64,000 nucleotides of DNA from Sanderia malayensis (GCA_013076295.1 RQOL01000828.1:4647219-4711218), one strand, 5' to 3'; counted from the stretch's first letter, positions 52,801 to 63,024 are shown. Numbers and translations: made by a program. Notes: generated from the sequence alone by a model not told the origin.

Positions 52801-55800
52801 GGTAAAAGCAACTCAATCAATAATAGAAGTTCTGATCACAACATCTGAACAACATCTGTGTAATAGCTTACCACGCTAAGAACAGAGCTGCAAAATTCTT
52901 CGTAAAGAGGAAATCCTCTGAGATTTGAGTTGAGCGAGATTGGTGTCATCCTGCAATCAGAATCATTATGAAATAAAATATCAAATATCAAGCAGTTATC
53001 TATTGCCATCATAAGATTCCTGCTCCAAGAATCAAAAAGTAAAAGAGGGAACAAGAAAAAGACATTTCTAACAGCTCACCTTTGTAAAGTAATCAGAACT
53101 TCTATTATTGATTGAGTTGCTTCGCCGAAAATATCTTTGGAATATTCCTAAAACAGCAAAATGCTCAAAACAGCAAGAAGCTACAATAGTAGACAAAAGT
53201 CCTTGAGAAAATTATAAAACTACAAAAAAGTTTATGAAGCGGTAAAGTTTTTTACTGCAGGCTTAATTTAACCCCCAACTCCCCCAAAACAATGTTCTCC
53301 TCCCAACCAGACTATTACTAGCTGTTAACATTGTTAAAATGAGTGCTGCTGTGATGTGAAATGAATAATCAGGACTAAAGCATCTAGCATTTGATTAAGA
53401 GATATGTTTTGTTTTGAAATAAGTGCCTGCAAAAAATATGGACAGGGGGTGTTTAGCGTGCTTGGAAGCGCTGTCATGTGTATTGACATTTGTTATTGAC
53501 ATTTACGTTTCGTAGCTGGATTTTGGAATTTCAGCAATAATAGATTTTAGGAAATTATTCTATCAAGAGAAGGTGTGCGCTCAGTTTGAAGATCAAAGAT
53601 AAAATTCAAATCTTTGTTGATATGACTTTACCATGTAAACAAAACAATACCAAAAACAGGGGAATAAATGTAGAAAACCCCAGATTAAAAAGAAAACTAA
53701 ATTAAATGCACATCAACAATTTGAAATCTGAAGTCAGGATTTTCTGGACCGGGATTATTTTCAATATCCCCTGCTAAAAACAATAAGATACATAATGATG
53801 GTGAAAATGATGACACAATAGTTTTGGGAGCCTACTATCTATACTTCCGCACAGCTTCTCCCACTTGCAGGCATTCATTTGTCAACTTATCCCCACGACA
53901 AGAAAGCAACTCCTGTGTTATTGTCGAAATAAAATTGTCCTCTTTTGGGCCTTCTCGATTCTGGCTACGAATAGAAGTTAATAGCCAGCAAATAAGCCAA
54001 CCAAATATCGTTTTCCCAATGTTTCTAAAACGACTCGCTGCACTGCAGCAAAAAGATGACCGCCATTGATGAATTGACTGAAAATAAAACCAGCATGCGG
54101 AGGAGGATTTGAGGCCACGCGCAGGCTAAAATCCGACAAACAAACACACATATTCACATACAGATTTTTTCTCGAGAAGGACTCGATTATATTGTGCTAC
54201 GCAGCCGCTTCACTTCGTTCCGCTACGCAGCAGCAATTAACATCGTGCAAAAGAAATTGTGTTAACATTGTATAAGACTGTCTCTAGAGACAACATTTTT
54301 GGGGGGTAAAAGATACGGACAAAAGTAGTAAGTGTTCCGTGACTTTTGTCGCCAATTACGTAAGGCAAAACGACCATACAAATATTAAGAAGGAAATACC
54401 TTAATGAGTTGCAGTAGCATACCAACCAAGAATCGCAAAATTTTGGTAACTTTTGTGCATCTTCCATTGAGCTGATAAGATAAAGAAGAATGCAAATATA
54501 AGTAAAAATGCAAAAAACTTTGAACTTGATCCAATTTAAATGGATTCGACTTTGACAACAAGTGATTATTTGATCATCAAAGATATTGCCACCAAATTTG
54601 TTCAATCACGATAAGTTGGTAATTCGGTAATTCGAGGTGCTCAATGTGTATTGAACATGAATCCGTGCTCTTTGATTTGGGCTTTGCCAATCACTAATCA
54701 CTAATCATTGATCACTAATCATTAATCATTAATCATTAATCATTAATCATTAATCATTAATCATTAATCATTAATCATTAATCATTAATCATTAATCATT
54801 AATCATTAATCATTAATCATTAATCACTAATCACTAATCGTTTACCTTTTCAGACATAGAGGCTTCTTTGATCAGTGACCAGCAGAATTTCAATTTTTCC
54901 TTTACACATGTGCAGATCGTAGAAAAAAGTTTCTCGACGTCAAGTCTATCGAATAAAACCGTTTTATTCGTGCTCATGATTCTGCAAAGAAAAAAACAAC
55001 ATAAACTGCGGGCAATACACACCACTCTTCAAATAGTGATCTACAAGATACAAGCTTTGCGTCGATAGAGGGGGTCAGAGGGGGCGAAACCCCCCCTGTA
55101 GTGATCCTCACCCGAAGGCCAATGCATCAACCAGCGTCACGCAATGATACAAGGCGCCGAAGGAGCTAGATACCTGACTCTGCACAATTCGTGCAGACAA
55201 CAGTGATGCCATCTGGCGGTCATTTTAAAGAGGGGCAAATAGCTTTTGTAATATCAATGAGTCCAAAGTTAAATACTCGCTTTGGAGGAAAATAATGGTA
55301 AAGAAGGTTGACATATGCATACTGTTGCAGGGCATATAATGTGAGGATACTAGTAAAATTTCAATAATTACACAAAACGTTTCAAATATCGGTATTTTGT
55401 TTATTTTTTACGGAACGGTGCAACAGGCCTAAATTAATAGAATGACCAAAACAGTTGTTGAATGAAAAATCTTGGATGTACCAGATATAATATGTGAGCT
55501 CTAATTAAAGGTAAGTGACAGGGTTTTGATATCCCAAAAGCTGACTGAAATATTAGCTAATGCAACACTTCTCCAATTCGAAAGGAAATGCGGTGGTGGC
55601 AGATCACTATTATTATGCCTATACCTATTATACCTATCCCTCATACAAGTGAATCAGTTCAAAGAATTGTAGCCGTCTGATATTCCGTTACGTATTTAAA
55701 ATCACTTAGGATGAAAATAATTGATTTTCTTCGCCGTAGAACCATTAGCAAGCAAAACCGTGTGGTGTTACATAAGTTGAAATTTCAAATTTTGGTAAAA

Positions 55801-58800
55801 TTCTGGAATACCTCAGTAAAATCCCGTGTCGCATCAGCAATTATTACAGTAAGGTTATGGGATGTCAAAGCCATGTCACTTACCTTAAATTTGAGCACAC
55901 ATATTATCCAGCACATCCAAAAATATTCATTTCTACAACGTTTTTTGTAATTCAATAAATTTAGGCCGGGTCCATCGTTCCGCAATAAATTATCAACAAG
56001 CGTCACGTCACAATGCTCCTGTGCAGTACTAATATAAATGCCACTGCGCATCCTGACAACATTTCTCCTCCGCATGACGTAATCCTAACCCTAACACTAA
56101 GGCCAATGCATCAACCAGCGTCACGTCATATATGCTCCTGCGCAGTATCTATATATATAATACCGCGCATCCTGACCACCTTTCTCCTCCGCATGACGTA
56201 ACCCTAACCCTAACCCTAACCCTAAGGCCAATGCTTCAGCCAGATGGACACTCATACGTCATATACGCTCCTGCGCAGTATAAACAACAACGCTACTGCG
56301 CATTCTCACCACCTTTCTCCTCCGCATTAAGTAACCCTAACCCTAACCCTAAGGCCAATGCCTCAGCGACATGGATATCCATACGTCATATACGCTCCTG
56401 CGCAGTACCAACAACAACGCTACTGCGCATTCTCACCACCTTTCTCCTCCGCATTACGGAACCCTAAACCTAACCCTAACCCTAAGGCCAATGCCTCAGC
56501 CATATGGACACCCATACGTCATATACGCTCCTGCGCAGTACCAACAACATCGCTACTGCGCATTCTCACCACCTTTCTCCTCCGCATTACGGAACCCTAA
56601 ACCTAACCCTAACCCTAAGGCCAATGCCTCAGCCATATGGACACCCATACGTCATATACGCTCCTGCGCAGTACCAACAACAACGCTACTGCGCATTTTC
56701 ACCACCTTTCTCCTCCGCATTACGGAACCCTAAACCTAACCCTAACCCTAAGGCCAATGCCTCAGCCATATGGACATCCATACGTCATATACGCTCCTGC
56801 GCAGTACCAACAACAACGCTACTGCGCATTCTCATCACCTTTCTCCTCCGCATTACGGAACCCTAAACCTAACCCTAACCCTAAGGCCAATGCCTCAGCC
56901 ATATGGACACACATACGTCATATACGCTCCTGCGCAGTACCAACAACAACGCTACTGCGCATTCTCACCACCTTTCTCCTCCGCATTACGGAACCCTAAA
57001 CCTAACCCTAACCCTAAGGCCAATGCTTCAGCCAGATGGACACTCATACGTCATATACGCTCCTGCGCAGTACCAACAACAACGCTACTGCGCATTCTCA
57101 CCACCTTTCTCCTCCGCATTACAGAACCCTAAACCTAACCCTAACCCTAACCCTAACCCTAAGGCCAATGCCTCAGCCATATGGACATCCATACGTCATA
57201 TACGCTCCTGCGCAGTACCAACAACAACGCTACTGCGCATTCTCACCACCTTTCTCCTCCGCATTACGGAACCCTAAACCTAACCCTAACCCTAAGGCCA
57301 ATGCCTCAGTCATATGAACACCCATACGTCATATACGCTCCTGCGCAGTACCAACAACAACGCTACTGCGCATTTTCACCACCTTTCTCCTCCGCATTAC
57401 GGAACCCTAAACCTAACCCTAACCCTATCCTCACTGTGATATATTCTGACACGTGACCAGGATAAGATAATTTATGCATTTTTACTAGTAGTATCCGGGA
57501 TATTTCTATCTCCCAAAGGGGAATAAGGGCATATATATTGGTTCCTCGTGGTTATCACAGTTCTCTAACAAATACGCACCAAGTCAGAGAATTTGGTGGT
57601 CTAAGTTTCGACGACCCACCCACCTCCCGCAGCGACGGAAGCCAAATTCCCCCTTCTCCTTTCAAATAGCGAAGCCTCCTTCGCACTCGCCACATCTTAT
57701 CCATATTTGAAAGGAGAAGAATAGAGAACAGTGAGGATAGAGTACTAAGGCCAATGCCTCAGCCATATGGACATCCATACGTCATATACGCTCCTGCGCA
57801 GTACCAACAACAACGCTACTGCGCATTCTCATCACCTTTCTCCTCCGCATTACGGAACCCTAAACCTAACCCTAACCCTAAGGCCAATGCCTCAGCCATA
57901 TGGACACACATACGTCATATACGCTCCTGCGCAGTACCAACAACAACGCTACTGCGCATTCTCACCACCTTTCTCCTCCGCATTACGGAACCCTAAACCT
58001 AACCCTAACCCTAAGGCCAATGCATCAGCCATATGGACATCCATACGTCATATACGCTCCTGCGCAGTACCAACAACAGCGCTACTGCGCATTCTCGCCG
58101 CCTTTCTCCTCCGCATTACGTAACCCTAACCCTAACCCTAAGGCCAATGCCTCAGCCATATGGACACTCGTACATCATATACACTCCTGCGCAGTACCAA
58201 CTATCACGCTACTGCGCATTATCACAACCCTTCTCCTCCGCATTACGTAACCCTAACCCTAACCCTAAGGCCAATGCATCAACCAGCGTCACGTCACATA
58301 TGCTCCTGCGCAGTACCCATATATTTGCTACTGCGCATACTGATACCATTTCTCCTCCGCATGACGTAACCCTAAGGTTAACCCTAATCGTAACCCTAAG
58401 GCCAATGCATCAACCAGCGTCACGTCACACGCTCACATACGGAAATTATAAGGCATACCGGTTTAGTGATCGCAAAGTGTTCACCAATGGCACCAGGTCG
58501 ACATCCTTCAATGTATCGATCACATCCAGCAGTTCCATAACACCTGAGGATAATAGGTAGTTTTACTGTGCAGTTCTAATCAAGGACTCATCATAACAGT
58601 ATAAAAACCACAAGGCTTGAAGAACTTTAAATTTTAATAACATCAAATAGAATCTTATTAGAAATAATGATCAAAATATTCTGTAGTGCATGAATATATC
58701 TGGTTAAAGTGCCCCTACACCTTATTTTTTTATTCTTTATATCGATAAAACTTTCTTCGCTGATTTTAGATCCGAAAATAGTATTTAAATCTGACGTCTA

Positions 58801-60870
58801 GTTAACGAGTTATAACGTGGGGAAGTGTCGATGTTTCGTCATTTTCGCCATTTTTTGTGGTCAACTTTTAGGACTGGGATCTACCTACTATGACATCATA
58901 GTTGGTGCCATTGTGCCCCGTTCATTTTCCCGTACTGAAGCAACAAATCCGGCATCAATTTTCTCTCATACGATGCACTCGATATTTGTTTTTTGACTTT
59001 GATGATTAGAAACAGGTCGGCGCATTATGACATTGAAATTTGAAAGGCTTGCGATGAGTTTGCAGCTGTGGGGAGGAATTACAAAATTCCCATGTAGTGG
59101 CTGCTCGTTGTGCTCAGTGGAGGCGGGCGTGGGCCGTGGTGCAATGTTAAAACTGTACGGGAACAGGGATGTTCCAACTGTACAATTAAATTGTGTTAAA
59201 TTGTTATCACTGTGCAATCAAGACTTGTTCTATCCATTACCCTGTCACATAAATGTCTTAATGACTCAAACACCACTCTGATTTTCACACTTCTGCTAAC
59301 CAGAGAAAACATTGCATGTAACATAAGCCCTGTAAGCATGAAAAATCTTCTACTCTGCCCGGTGGGTTCTTTGAATTCAGGTTAGGCTGAACTGTACGTT
59401 AGCCAATAGGTATTTGCAACCTATTTAAATGCCGATCACAGTGGTCTGTCAAAAATAAGGAAGCTTACAAGATGCAAGTAGGCTTGCTTCATCTTCACCA
59501 TTGACCTCAGAAGATTCTGTTCTCTCAAGATGTTCCAAAATAATCTGTTAGCAATAAAAATTGTGAAATATGAGATAGCAAAGGAAAGAATTCACGGGAT
59601 GTGGAAAGAGGCAAAATATTTTTAAAAGGGCAAAGTAAAACGTTCTTTTTGTCTCTCTTGTTATGGACAACAAGATTTACCCATGGATACCGTAAACCTT
59701 CAAATAAGCCCCCGGGGGCTTATTTGCAGAAATGAAATTTTAGTCTGATTATTGTTCAATATTAAGCAAAATAAAAGCTATACGATGCAGCCAATCAATG
59801 AGGTTATTGGTTTAAACTTGCTGCTATTGGCAATACATTCACTAAACAACTTCAATTTCTTGATACTTGGGCTCAATATCCTTGCAAATGATTATCAGGA
59901 TGGGGGCTTATTCGAGGGAAAGGTTTATTTGAAGGCGGGGGCTTATTTGAGGATTTACCGTACCCAAAAGGGGACAGGCTTAAGGTGTTGGTGGAAATAG
60001 AATCAATGCACTTAGCTCATTGCAGACTTACTTTTAGTGTTTGGTAAGTTGATTTGTATAGTGTGGACAAATCTGCAGATATCTCAATAAAATTCTTTTC
60101 ATAAATATTGCTGCTATCCTTTTGAAAAAATAAAGAATAACTAAAGATGTAATCTGATAAATATTTCAGCTAGTTGCATTAAAAAATAATAGAAATATCT
60201 GGAATAACTTACCTTGCAGTGATTGAATATATTCTTGACTGCTTTTATAACAGCAGAATAGAACAAAATAATGCCTTTTTGGTTCACTTTGTTTTCAGCA
60301 AATTTTATAATCATACCTGCACAGTCATCCATGAATTTAGAGATTTCCTGTGAATTTATAAGAAATAGGATTACAAAAAACAATTTCAACGGTTTTTAGA
60401 TGGGATTGGCATTCGGATCTGAAGCAAATAATCTTTCTTGGCTTTTTGGTACATTTCGTTAACAATACTGAATTATTCTTAAATTGCAAAAATCATTCTT
60501 CAATTTGCCTTAATGCGTTCTTGCATCTTTGCGATAAATTCTGTCTTTTCCGTCGTCGATCCATTATCAATATATTTACAATTTTGTTCCCCGTCAGACC
60601 TTCCATTGAACAATTTGGTGACATTTTCTGCAATGACTTTGAATTGGTAAGAACAATTGCCAGAGTTTGCTGCCTTGAGTAATTTATCTGCGGAAAAAAA
60701 TATAGCTAACCATAATAGTAGAATTTTTAGAGTTATTTCTGTAATTTAGTCTAAATATAAAATTTCTCACCCATTGCGTCGTCAATTGATTTTTCGCAAC
60801 CAAATAAATCCAGACATGTCAGGTGCTTACAAGGTGCTGCTGCGTTATTCATTTCAGTTCCCGAAGGCAT
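43842..60870 (-). CDS. FIRRM: FIRRM / C1orf112 homologue (FIGNL1-interacting recombination regulator)
   Basis: In mammals and plants this all-helical protein partners the AAA ATPase FIGNL1 and controls RAD51 filaments and crossovers. Traced exons include 60771-60870, about 60600-60693, 60213-60347, 60032-60118, 59469-59544, 58459-58543, 54846-54981, 54400-54471, 53080-53147, 52872-52950, 52315-52381, 51795-51825, 51665-51693, 51447-51507, then about 51000, 49750, 49170, 48770, 48500, 48025, 47700, 47125, 46275, 45680, 45120, 44945, 44535, 44130 and 43842-44000. Matches to remembered human text: FNHCKDSSNIYEKNF; DKQLSLLDLIFIYFEKC; DVTLHEYTCIRLCAFTS; SSEILRRLFPLMS; QYIPIWLSIDINLFDIKARE; RTAVIDVLLEVFHAF; RLNAMQSLKEFAEVTSHANVV. 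The ends of exon 2 and the 52315/51825 junction do not join in phase, so a small exon is probably missed at each. Introns hold the satellites described separately. Confidence 0.85.
45492..45620. repeat. ~51-bp tandem repeat, about 2.5 copies
   Basis: CATACAATCTGATTGTAAGTG followed by GCCTAGATTGCATGCATGCCAGATA recurs with few changes, the last copy internally deleted. It lies in an intron of FIRRM. Confidence 0.75.
45828..46006. repeat. MITE with ACAGTAAAATCCCCATAACTCG ends
   Basis: The left end ACAGTAAAATCCCCATAACT and right end AGTTACCAGAACTTTGCTGTA are imperfect inverted repeats, with GTTCGAGTT-type motifs repeated inside. The 179-bp element has no open frame and lies in a FIRRM intron. 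Confidence 0.7.
49875..50853. repeat. 16-bp minisatellite ATCTACA(G/C)GATCTATA, about 60 copies
   Basis: The unit is ATCTACAGGATCTATA, alternating with ATCTACACGATCTATA and point variants (GATGTATA, TGATTTATG, CTGTAACC). The diagnostic pair AGGATGTATAATCTACATGA begins at 50051, 50243, 50355, 50547 and 50723. The spacings are 192, 112, 192 and 176, all multiples of 16, so a 12-unit higher-order repeat is present with 7- and 11-unit deletions. It lies in a FIRRM intron. Confidence 0.95.
52655..52815. repeat. Dispersed element (AACATTGT... family)
   Basis: This copy includes TTGTCTCTAGAGACAGCCTTAT and GGAAAACATTGTCTTAAGGGG, with GAGTTGGGGGTAAAAG. Parts recur inverted at 53262-53360 and 54236-54305, and a fragment occurs at 4559-4618. 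These are probably rearranged copies of one non-autonomous DNA element. Confidence 0.55.
53700..54110 (-). mobile_element. Decayed non-LTR retrotransposon 5' part with 2A motif
   Basis: On the minus strand the frame reads ILLFLAGDIENNPGPENPDF, with the nine-residue 2A core at 53745-53771. The hydrophobic run before it and the D(I/V)ExNPGP signature are the established form of 2A ribosome-skipping peptides. Such peptides are also known at the N-terminus of CR1/L2/Rex-type LINE ORFs in invertebrates. The frame stops about 18 codons after the core and no reverse transcriptase is nearby, so this is a truncated remnant in a FIRRM intron. The outer limits are approximate. Confidence 0.6.
54692..54840. 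repeat. 7-bp microsatellite (TAATCAT)n
   Basis: About 20 units of TAATCAT with CACTAATC variants at both ends. On the minus strand it starts within about 6-10 bases of the 5' splice site of FIRRM exon 54846-54981 (AAAAG then GTAAACGATTAGTGATTAG). Confidence 0.95.
55080..55145. repeat. Isolated partial satellite unit
   Basis: AAGGCCAATGCATCAACCAG followed by CGTCACG matches the satellite unit but has no CCCTAA run and no hairpin. It sits about 0.9 kb before array 2. Confidence 0.7.
55975..58435. repeat. Telomere/hairpin satellite, array 2 (133-bp units)
   Basis: About 17 units. Successive ATGGACA marks fall at 56371, 56504, 56637, 56770, 56903 and 57036, exactly 133 bases apart; the next is at 57181 (145), because of two extra CCCTAA hexamers. 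Each unit has 2-5 CCCTAA hexamers with a CCCTAAACC variant, AAGGCCAATGCCTCAGCC, ATACGTCATATACG, then the hairpin TGCGCAGTA-loop-TACTGCGCA and CACCTTTCTCCTCCGCAT. Edge units are diverged and resemble array 1. A 310-bp insertion splits the array at 57428-57737. It lies in the FIRRM intron between exons 58459-58543 and 54846-54981. Confidence 0.95.
57428..57737. mobile_element. 310-bp TA-flanked MITE inserted in satellite array
   Basis: TCCTCACTGT at 57428 and ACAGTGAGGA ending at 57737 are inverted ends, with TA on each side (57426-57427 and 57738-57739). An internal pair CTCCTTTCAAATA / TATTTGAAAGGAG encloses GCGAAGCCTCCTTCGC. The flanking bases belong to the satellite, so the element jumped into an existing array. 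The TA target suggests a mariner-like mobiliser. Confidence 0.75.
59688..59962. repeat. MITE with TACCGTAAA(C/T)CCTCAAATAAGCCCCC ends
   Basis: The left end TACCGTAAACCTTCAAATAA and right end TTATTTGAGGATTTACCGTA are inverted repeats. The core GGCAATACATTCACTAAACAAC is shared with 18060-18345. It lies in an intron of FIRRM. Confidence 0.8.
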
Positions 60871-61172
60871 GGAAAGTTAGCCTGCTTTCGCATAAGTCGT
60901 GTGGGTTAAATTAAAATAAGTTAAAACTATTTCTAGTAGAATGAGCAAGAATAAAGCAAAAATACGCTTTTGTTTGCGGAGTAAAACATTAATTACATAA
61001 AGAGAAATGACTTCACTTGTTCAACAACATCAAAGTTTTCCCGCTAAACATTCATATCAAAACGAGGCTGCATAGAGACAGGCGTATCGCGTATGGTTGT
61101 ATGGTTGTCACCATAACAGGCTTAGATTTTATTTGAAAGTTGTTAGATCCTTGTTTTAATATCCAAATTAAA
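60871..61172. promoter_or_regulatory. 302-bp bidirectional promoter region FIRRM / DNAAF11
   Basis: The divergent start codons at 60870 (-) and 61173 (+) leave 302 bases for both 5' UTRs and promoters. No TATA box was found. A direct repeat GTATGGTTGTATGGTTGTCACCAT lies at about 61090-61112. The segment could be shared control DNA for a recombination gene and a cilia gene, but no transcript ends are visible here. Confidence 0.5.
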
Positions 61173-62537
61173 ATGGTATTTATTACAGAAGATTTGGTTA
61201 GAAAAAGGTCAGAACATAACAATTATGAAATATCCACATTAGAAGAATTATCACTCCACCAACAAGATATTGAAGCCATTGATAATCTTGACAAATGGTG
61301 CAAGAAACTCAAGATTCTTTACCTTCAAAGCAATTTGATATCGAAGATAGAAAATGTCGGAAAATTAAAACAGTTGGAATATTTGAACCTAGCTCTCAAT
61401 AATGTATCAAGGATCGAAAACCTTGCTGGCTGTGAATCGTTGAACAAGCTTGACCTAACCGTGAATTTCATTGCAGAGTTGACTTCAGTTGAATCGTTGA
61501 AAAGAAATGAGTTTTTCAAGGAGCTTTATCTCACTGGAAATCCATGCACTCAATTTGAAGGGTATAGGGAGTATGTCATTGCAACATTGCCACAGCTAAA
61601 ACAACTTGATGGTAGAGAAGTGGAGAGGTCAGAAAGAATACTTGCCACACAGCGGTACAGTGAATTAAGAGATTCGATACTGCAGCAACAAGAAATTTAT
61701 AATAAAAATCAGAGGAAACAAAAAGAACGTAAAGAAAATAAAGACAAAAATGATCAATGGTATACTGATACAACCACAAACACTAAATGTGAAAATGTTT
61801 TGGAAGATCAACCTGACTGCAGTGAAGAAATCAGTGAGGATGAGAAAGAGAAGAAATATTGGTCTGAACGCACAGAATATACACCTGAAAGTCGAGTTGA
61901 GATGCACAATCACATCAAAGAACAAAATGAGCTGAAAGAAAAACAGAAAATGAAAAACACTGAGCCAAACCCATCAGCTAGACAAGTAAGGTTTTTCAAG
62001 GACGATGGGGAACCTTTGAATGTGAACACATCTAAAATACAATTCATATTGCATGACAAAGAAGAAGAAGGAATGTATGTTCTAGATGTTCATTGTTATA
62101 AATACATGGATACGTCTCTGATCGATGTCGATGTGCAGCCAAAGTATGTGAGAGTTGTGATTAAGGGGAAGTTCTTGCAAATTGTTTTACTAGAAAAAGT
62201 GAATCCTGATAAGTGTGTGGCTCAACGCTCTGAGACGACTGGCCATTTGCTTGTAAAAATGCCTAAATCATCTGATGTTATTCATGGCAAAGCCAGAAAA
62301 GGCAAAAATAAATCTGTTTTCAAGCCAAGTGATGATAATAGGAAGCTAACTCAAACACTAGATGGTGGGCAAACAAGCCAAAGCAATGTCAAGAAAGATA
62401 CACTTTCATTGTCTGATTTGGCAGATATTGTGAAAGACAGACCTGTGGAAAATAAAATTGAATCATTTAAGAGCAAGAAAATTGAGCCAGAACCAGTTGA
62501 TTTTGTTGATGACCCAGATGTTCCACCTCTGATTTGA
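61173..62537 (+). CDS. DNAAF11: DNAAF11 / LRRC6 (dynein arm assembly factor), intronless
   Basis: Cytoplasmic factor for preassembly of outer and inner dynein arms of motile cilia. The single uninterrupted frame has 454 residues (human 466). The start at 61173 is chosen over the in-frame ATG at 61140 because MVFITEDLVRKRSEHN matches the family N-terminus. Leucine-rich repeats lie at about residues 20-125 (ELSLHQQDIEAIDNLDKWC, LKILYLQSNLISKIENV, LEYLNLALNNVSRIENL, LNKLDLTVNFIAELTSV), then an LRRcap (GNPCTQFEGYREYVIATLPQ, LDGREV.RSERI). A charged coiled coil (140-260) contains WYTD. A CS/p23-like domain at about 280-370 has YKYMDTSLIDVDVQPKYVRV and TTGHLLVKMPK. The C-terminus DDPDVPPLI matches the conserved end. 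All key blocks are intact. Lack of introns contrasts with its neighbours. Confidence 0.97.
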   Translation: MVFITEDLVRKRSEHNNYEISTLEELSLHQQDIEAIDNLDKWCKKLKILYLQSNLISKIENVGKLKQLEYLNLALNNVSRIENLAGCESLNKLDLTVNFIAELTSVESLKRNEFFKELYLTGNPCTQFEGYREYVIATLPQLKQLDGREVERSERILATQRYSELRDSILQQQEIYNKNQRKQKERKENKDKNDQWYTDTTTNTKCENVLEDQPDCSEEISEDEKEKKYWSERTEYTPESRVEMHNHIKEQNELKEKQKMKNTEPNPSARQVRFFKDDGEPLNVNTSKIQFILHDKEEEGMYVLDVHCYKYMDTSLIDVDVQPKYVRVVIKGKFLQIVLLEKVNPDKCVAQRSETTGHLLVKMPKSSDVIHGKARKGKNKSVFKPSDDNRKLTQTLDGGQTSQSNVKKDTLSLSDLADIVKDRPVENKIESFKSKKIEPEPVDFVDDPDVPPLI

Positions 62538-63024
62538 ATGAAGAACAGACCTTTGTGAAATGCTAAAATATTTCAATGTTGACATTTCTCATATTTATGT
62601 AGTGACTTTGAAGTAAACAAACAGTGCTCTTCTGTTGTCTTACCACGTAGCTGATTGTGTCAGTTACAAAACAAATTGCATTCTGCAAACCCAACCCCAC
62701 TTTTTCTTTCTCGCAAAGGATTCCCGGCATGACGTCACAAGGACGTTGAATCATCGAAAAGAGGTTGTCTCATTACTTACGAACAGTTTTTAAATTCACA
62801 AAACACCAGCTCCAAGTATTTCCCTGCTTCAAATTGCGTTGTTTTAATTTTTTTTCAAGTTGAAAGTTGTTCATGTCACATTTTAAAATTTTGAAACGAA
62901 TGTAACGAATTTAAAATCTCATAAAAATGTAACAAAAGCTTCCAATAAAGTAAATTTTCAAAATTTCAAAATTTTATAAGTTTAAGAAATGCAAGTTTTA
63001 CAAAGGTATGATGATAAATTCAGT
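62538..63024. other. Convergent 3' region DNAAF11 / NTR gene
   Basis: AT-rich, with CCAATAAAG at about 62942 as a candidate poly(A) signal for DNAAF11. No other content was recognised. Confidence 0.5.

Noticed and set aside
53824..54069. 81-codon plus-strand frame as a gene.
   Set aside because: It overlaps the minus-strand LINE remnant and has no family features.
56013..58560. Long overlapping open frames rich in Thr/Leu/Pro ([16 protein letters not shown]...) across the satellite.
   Set aside because: They are readings of the 133-bp repeat in successive frames (133 leaves remainder 1 on division by 3, so the frame cycles). They have no splice or domain support and lie inside a FIRRM intron on the opposite strand.
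61140..61172. Upstream ATG (61140) as the DNAAF11 start.
   Set aside because: The family N-terminus aligns at the Met at 61173 and the preceding 11 codons have no counterpart.
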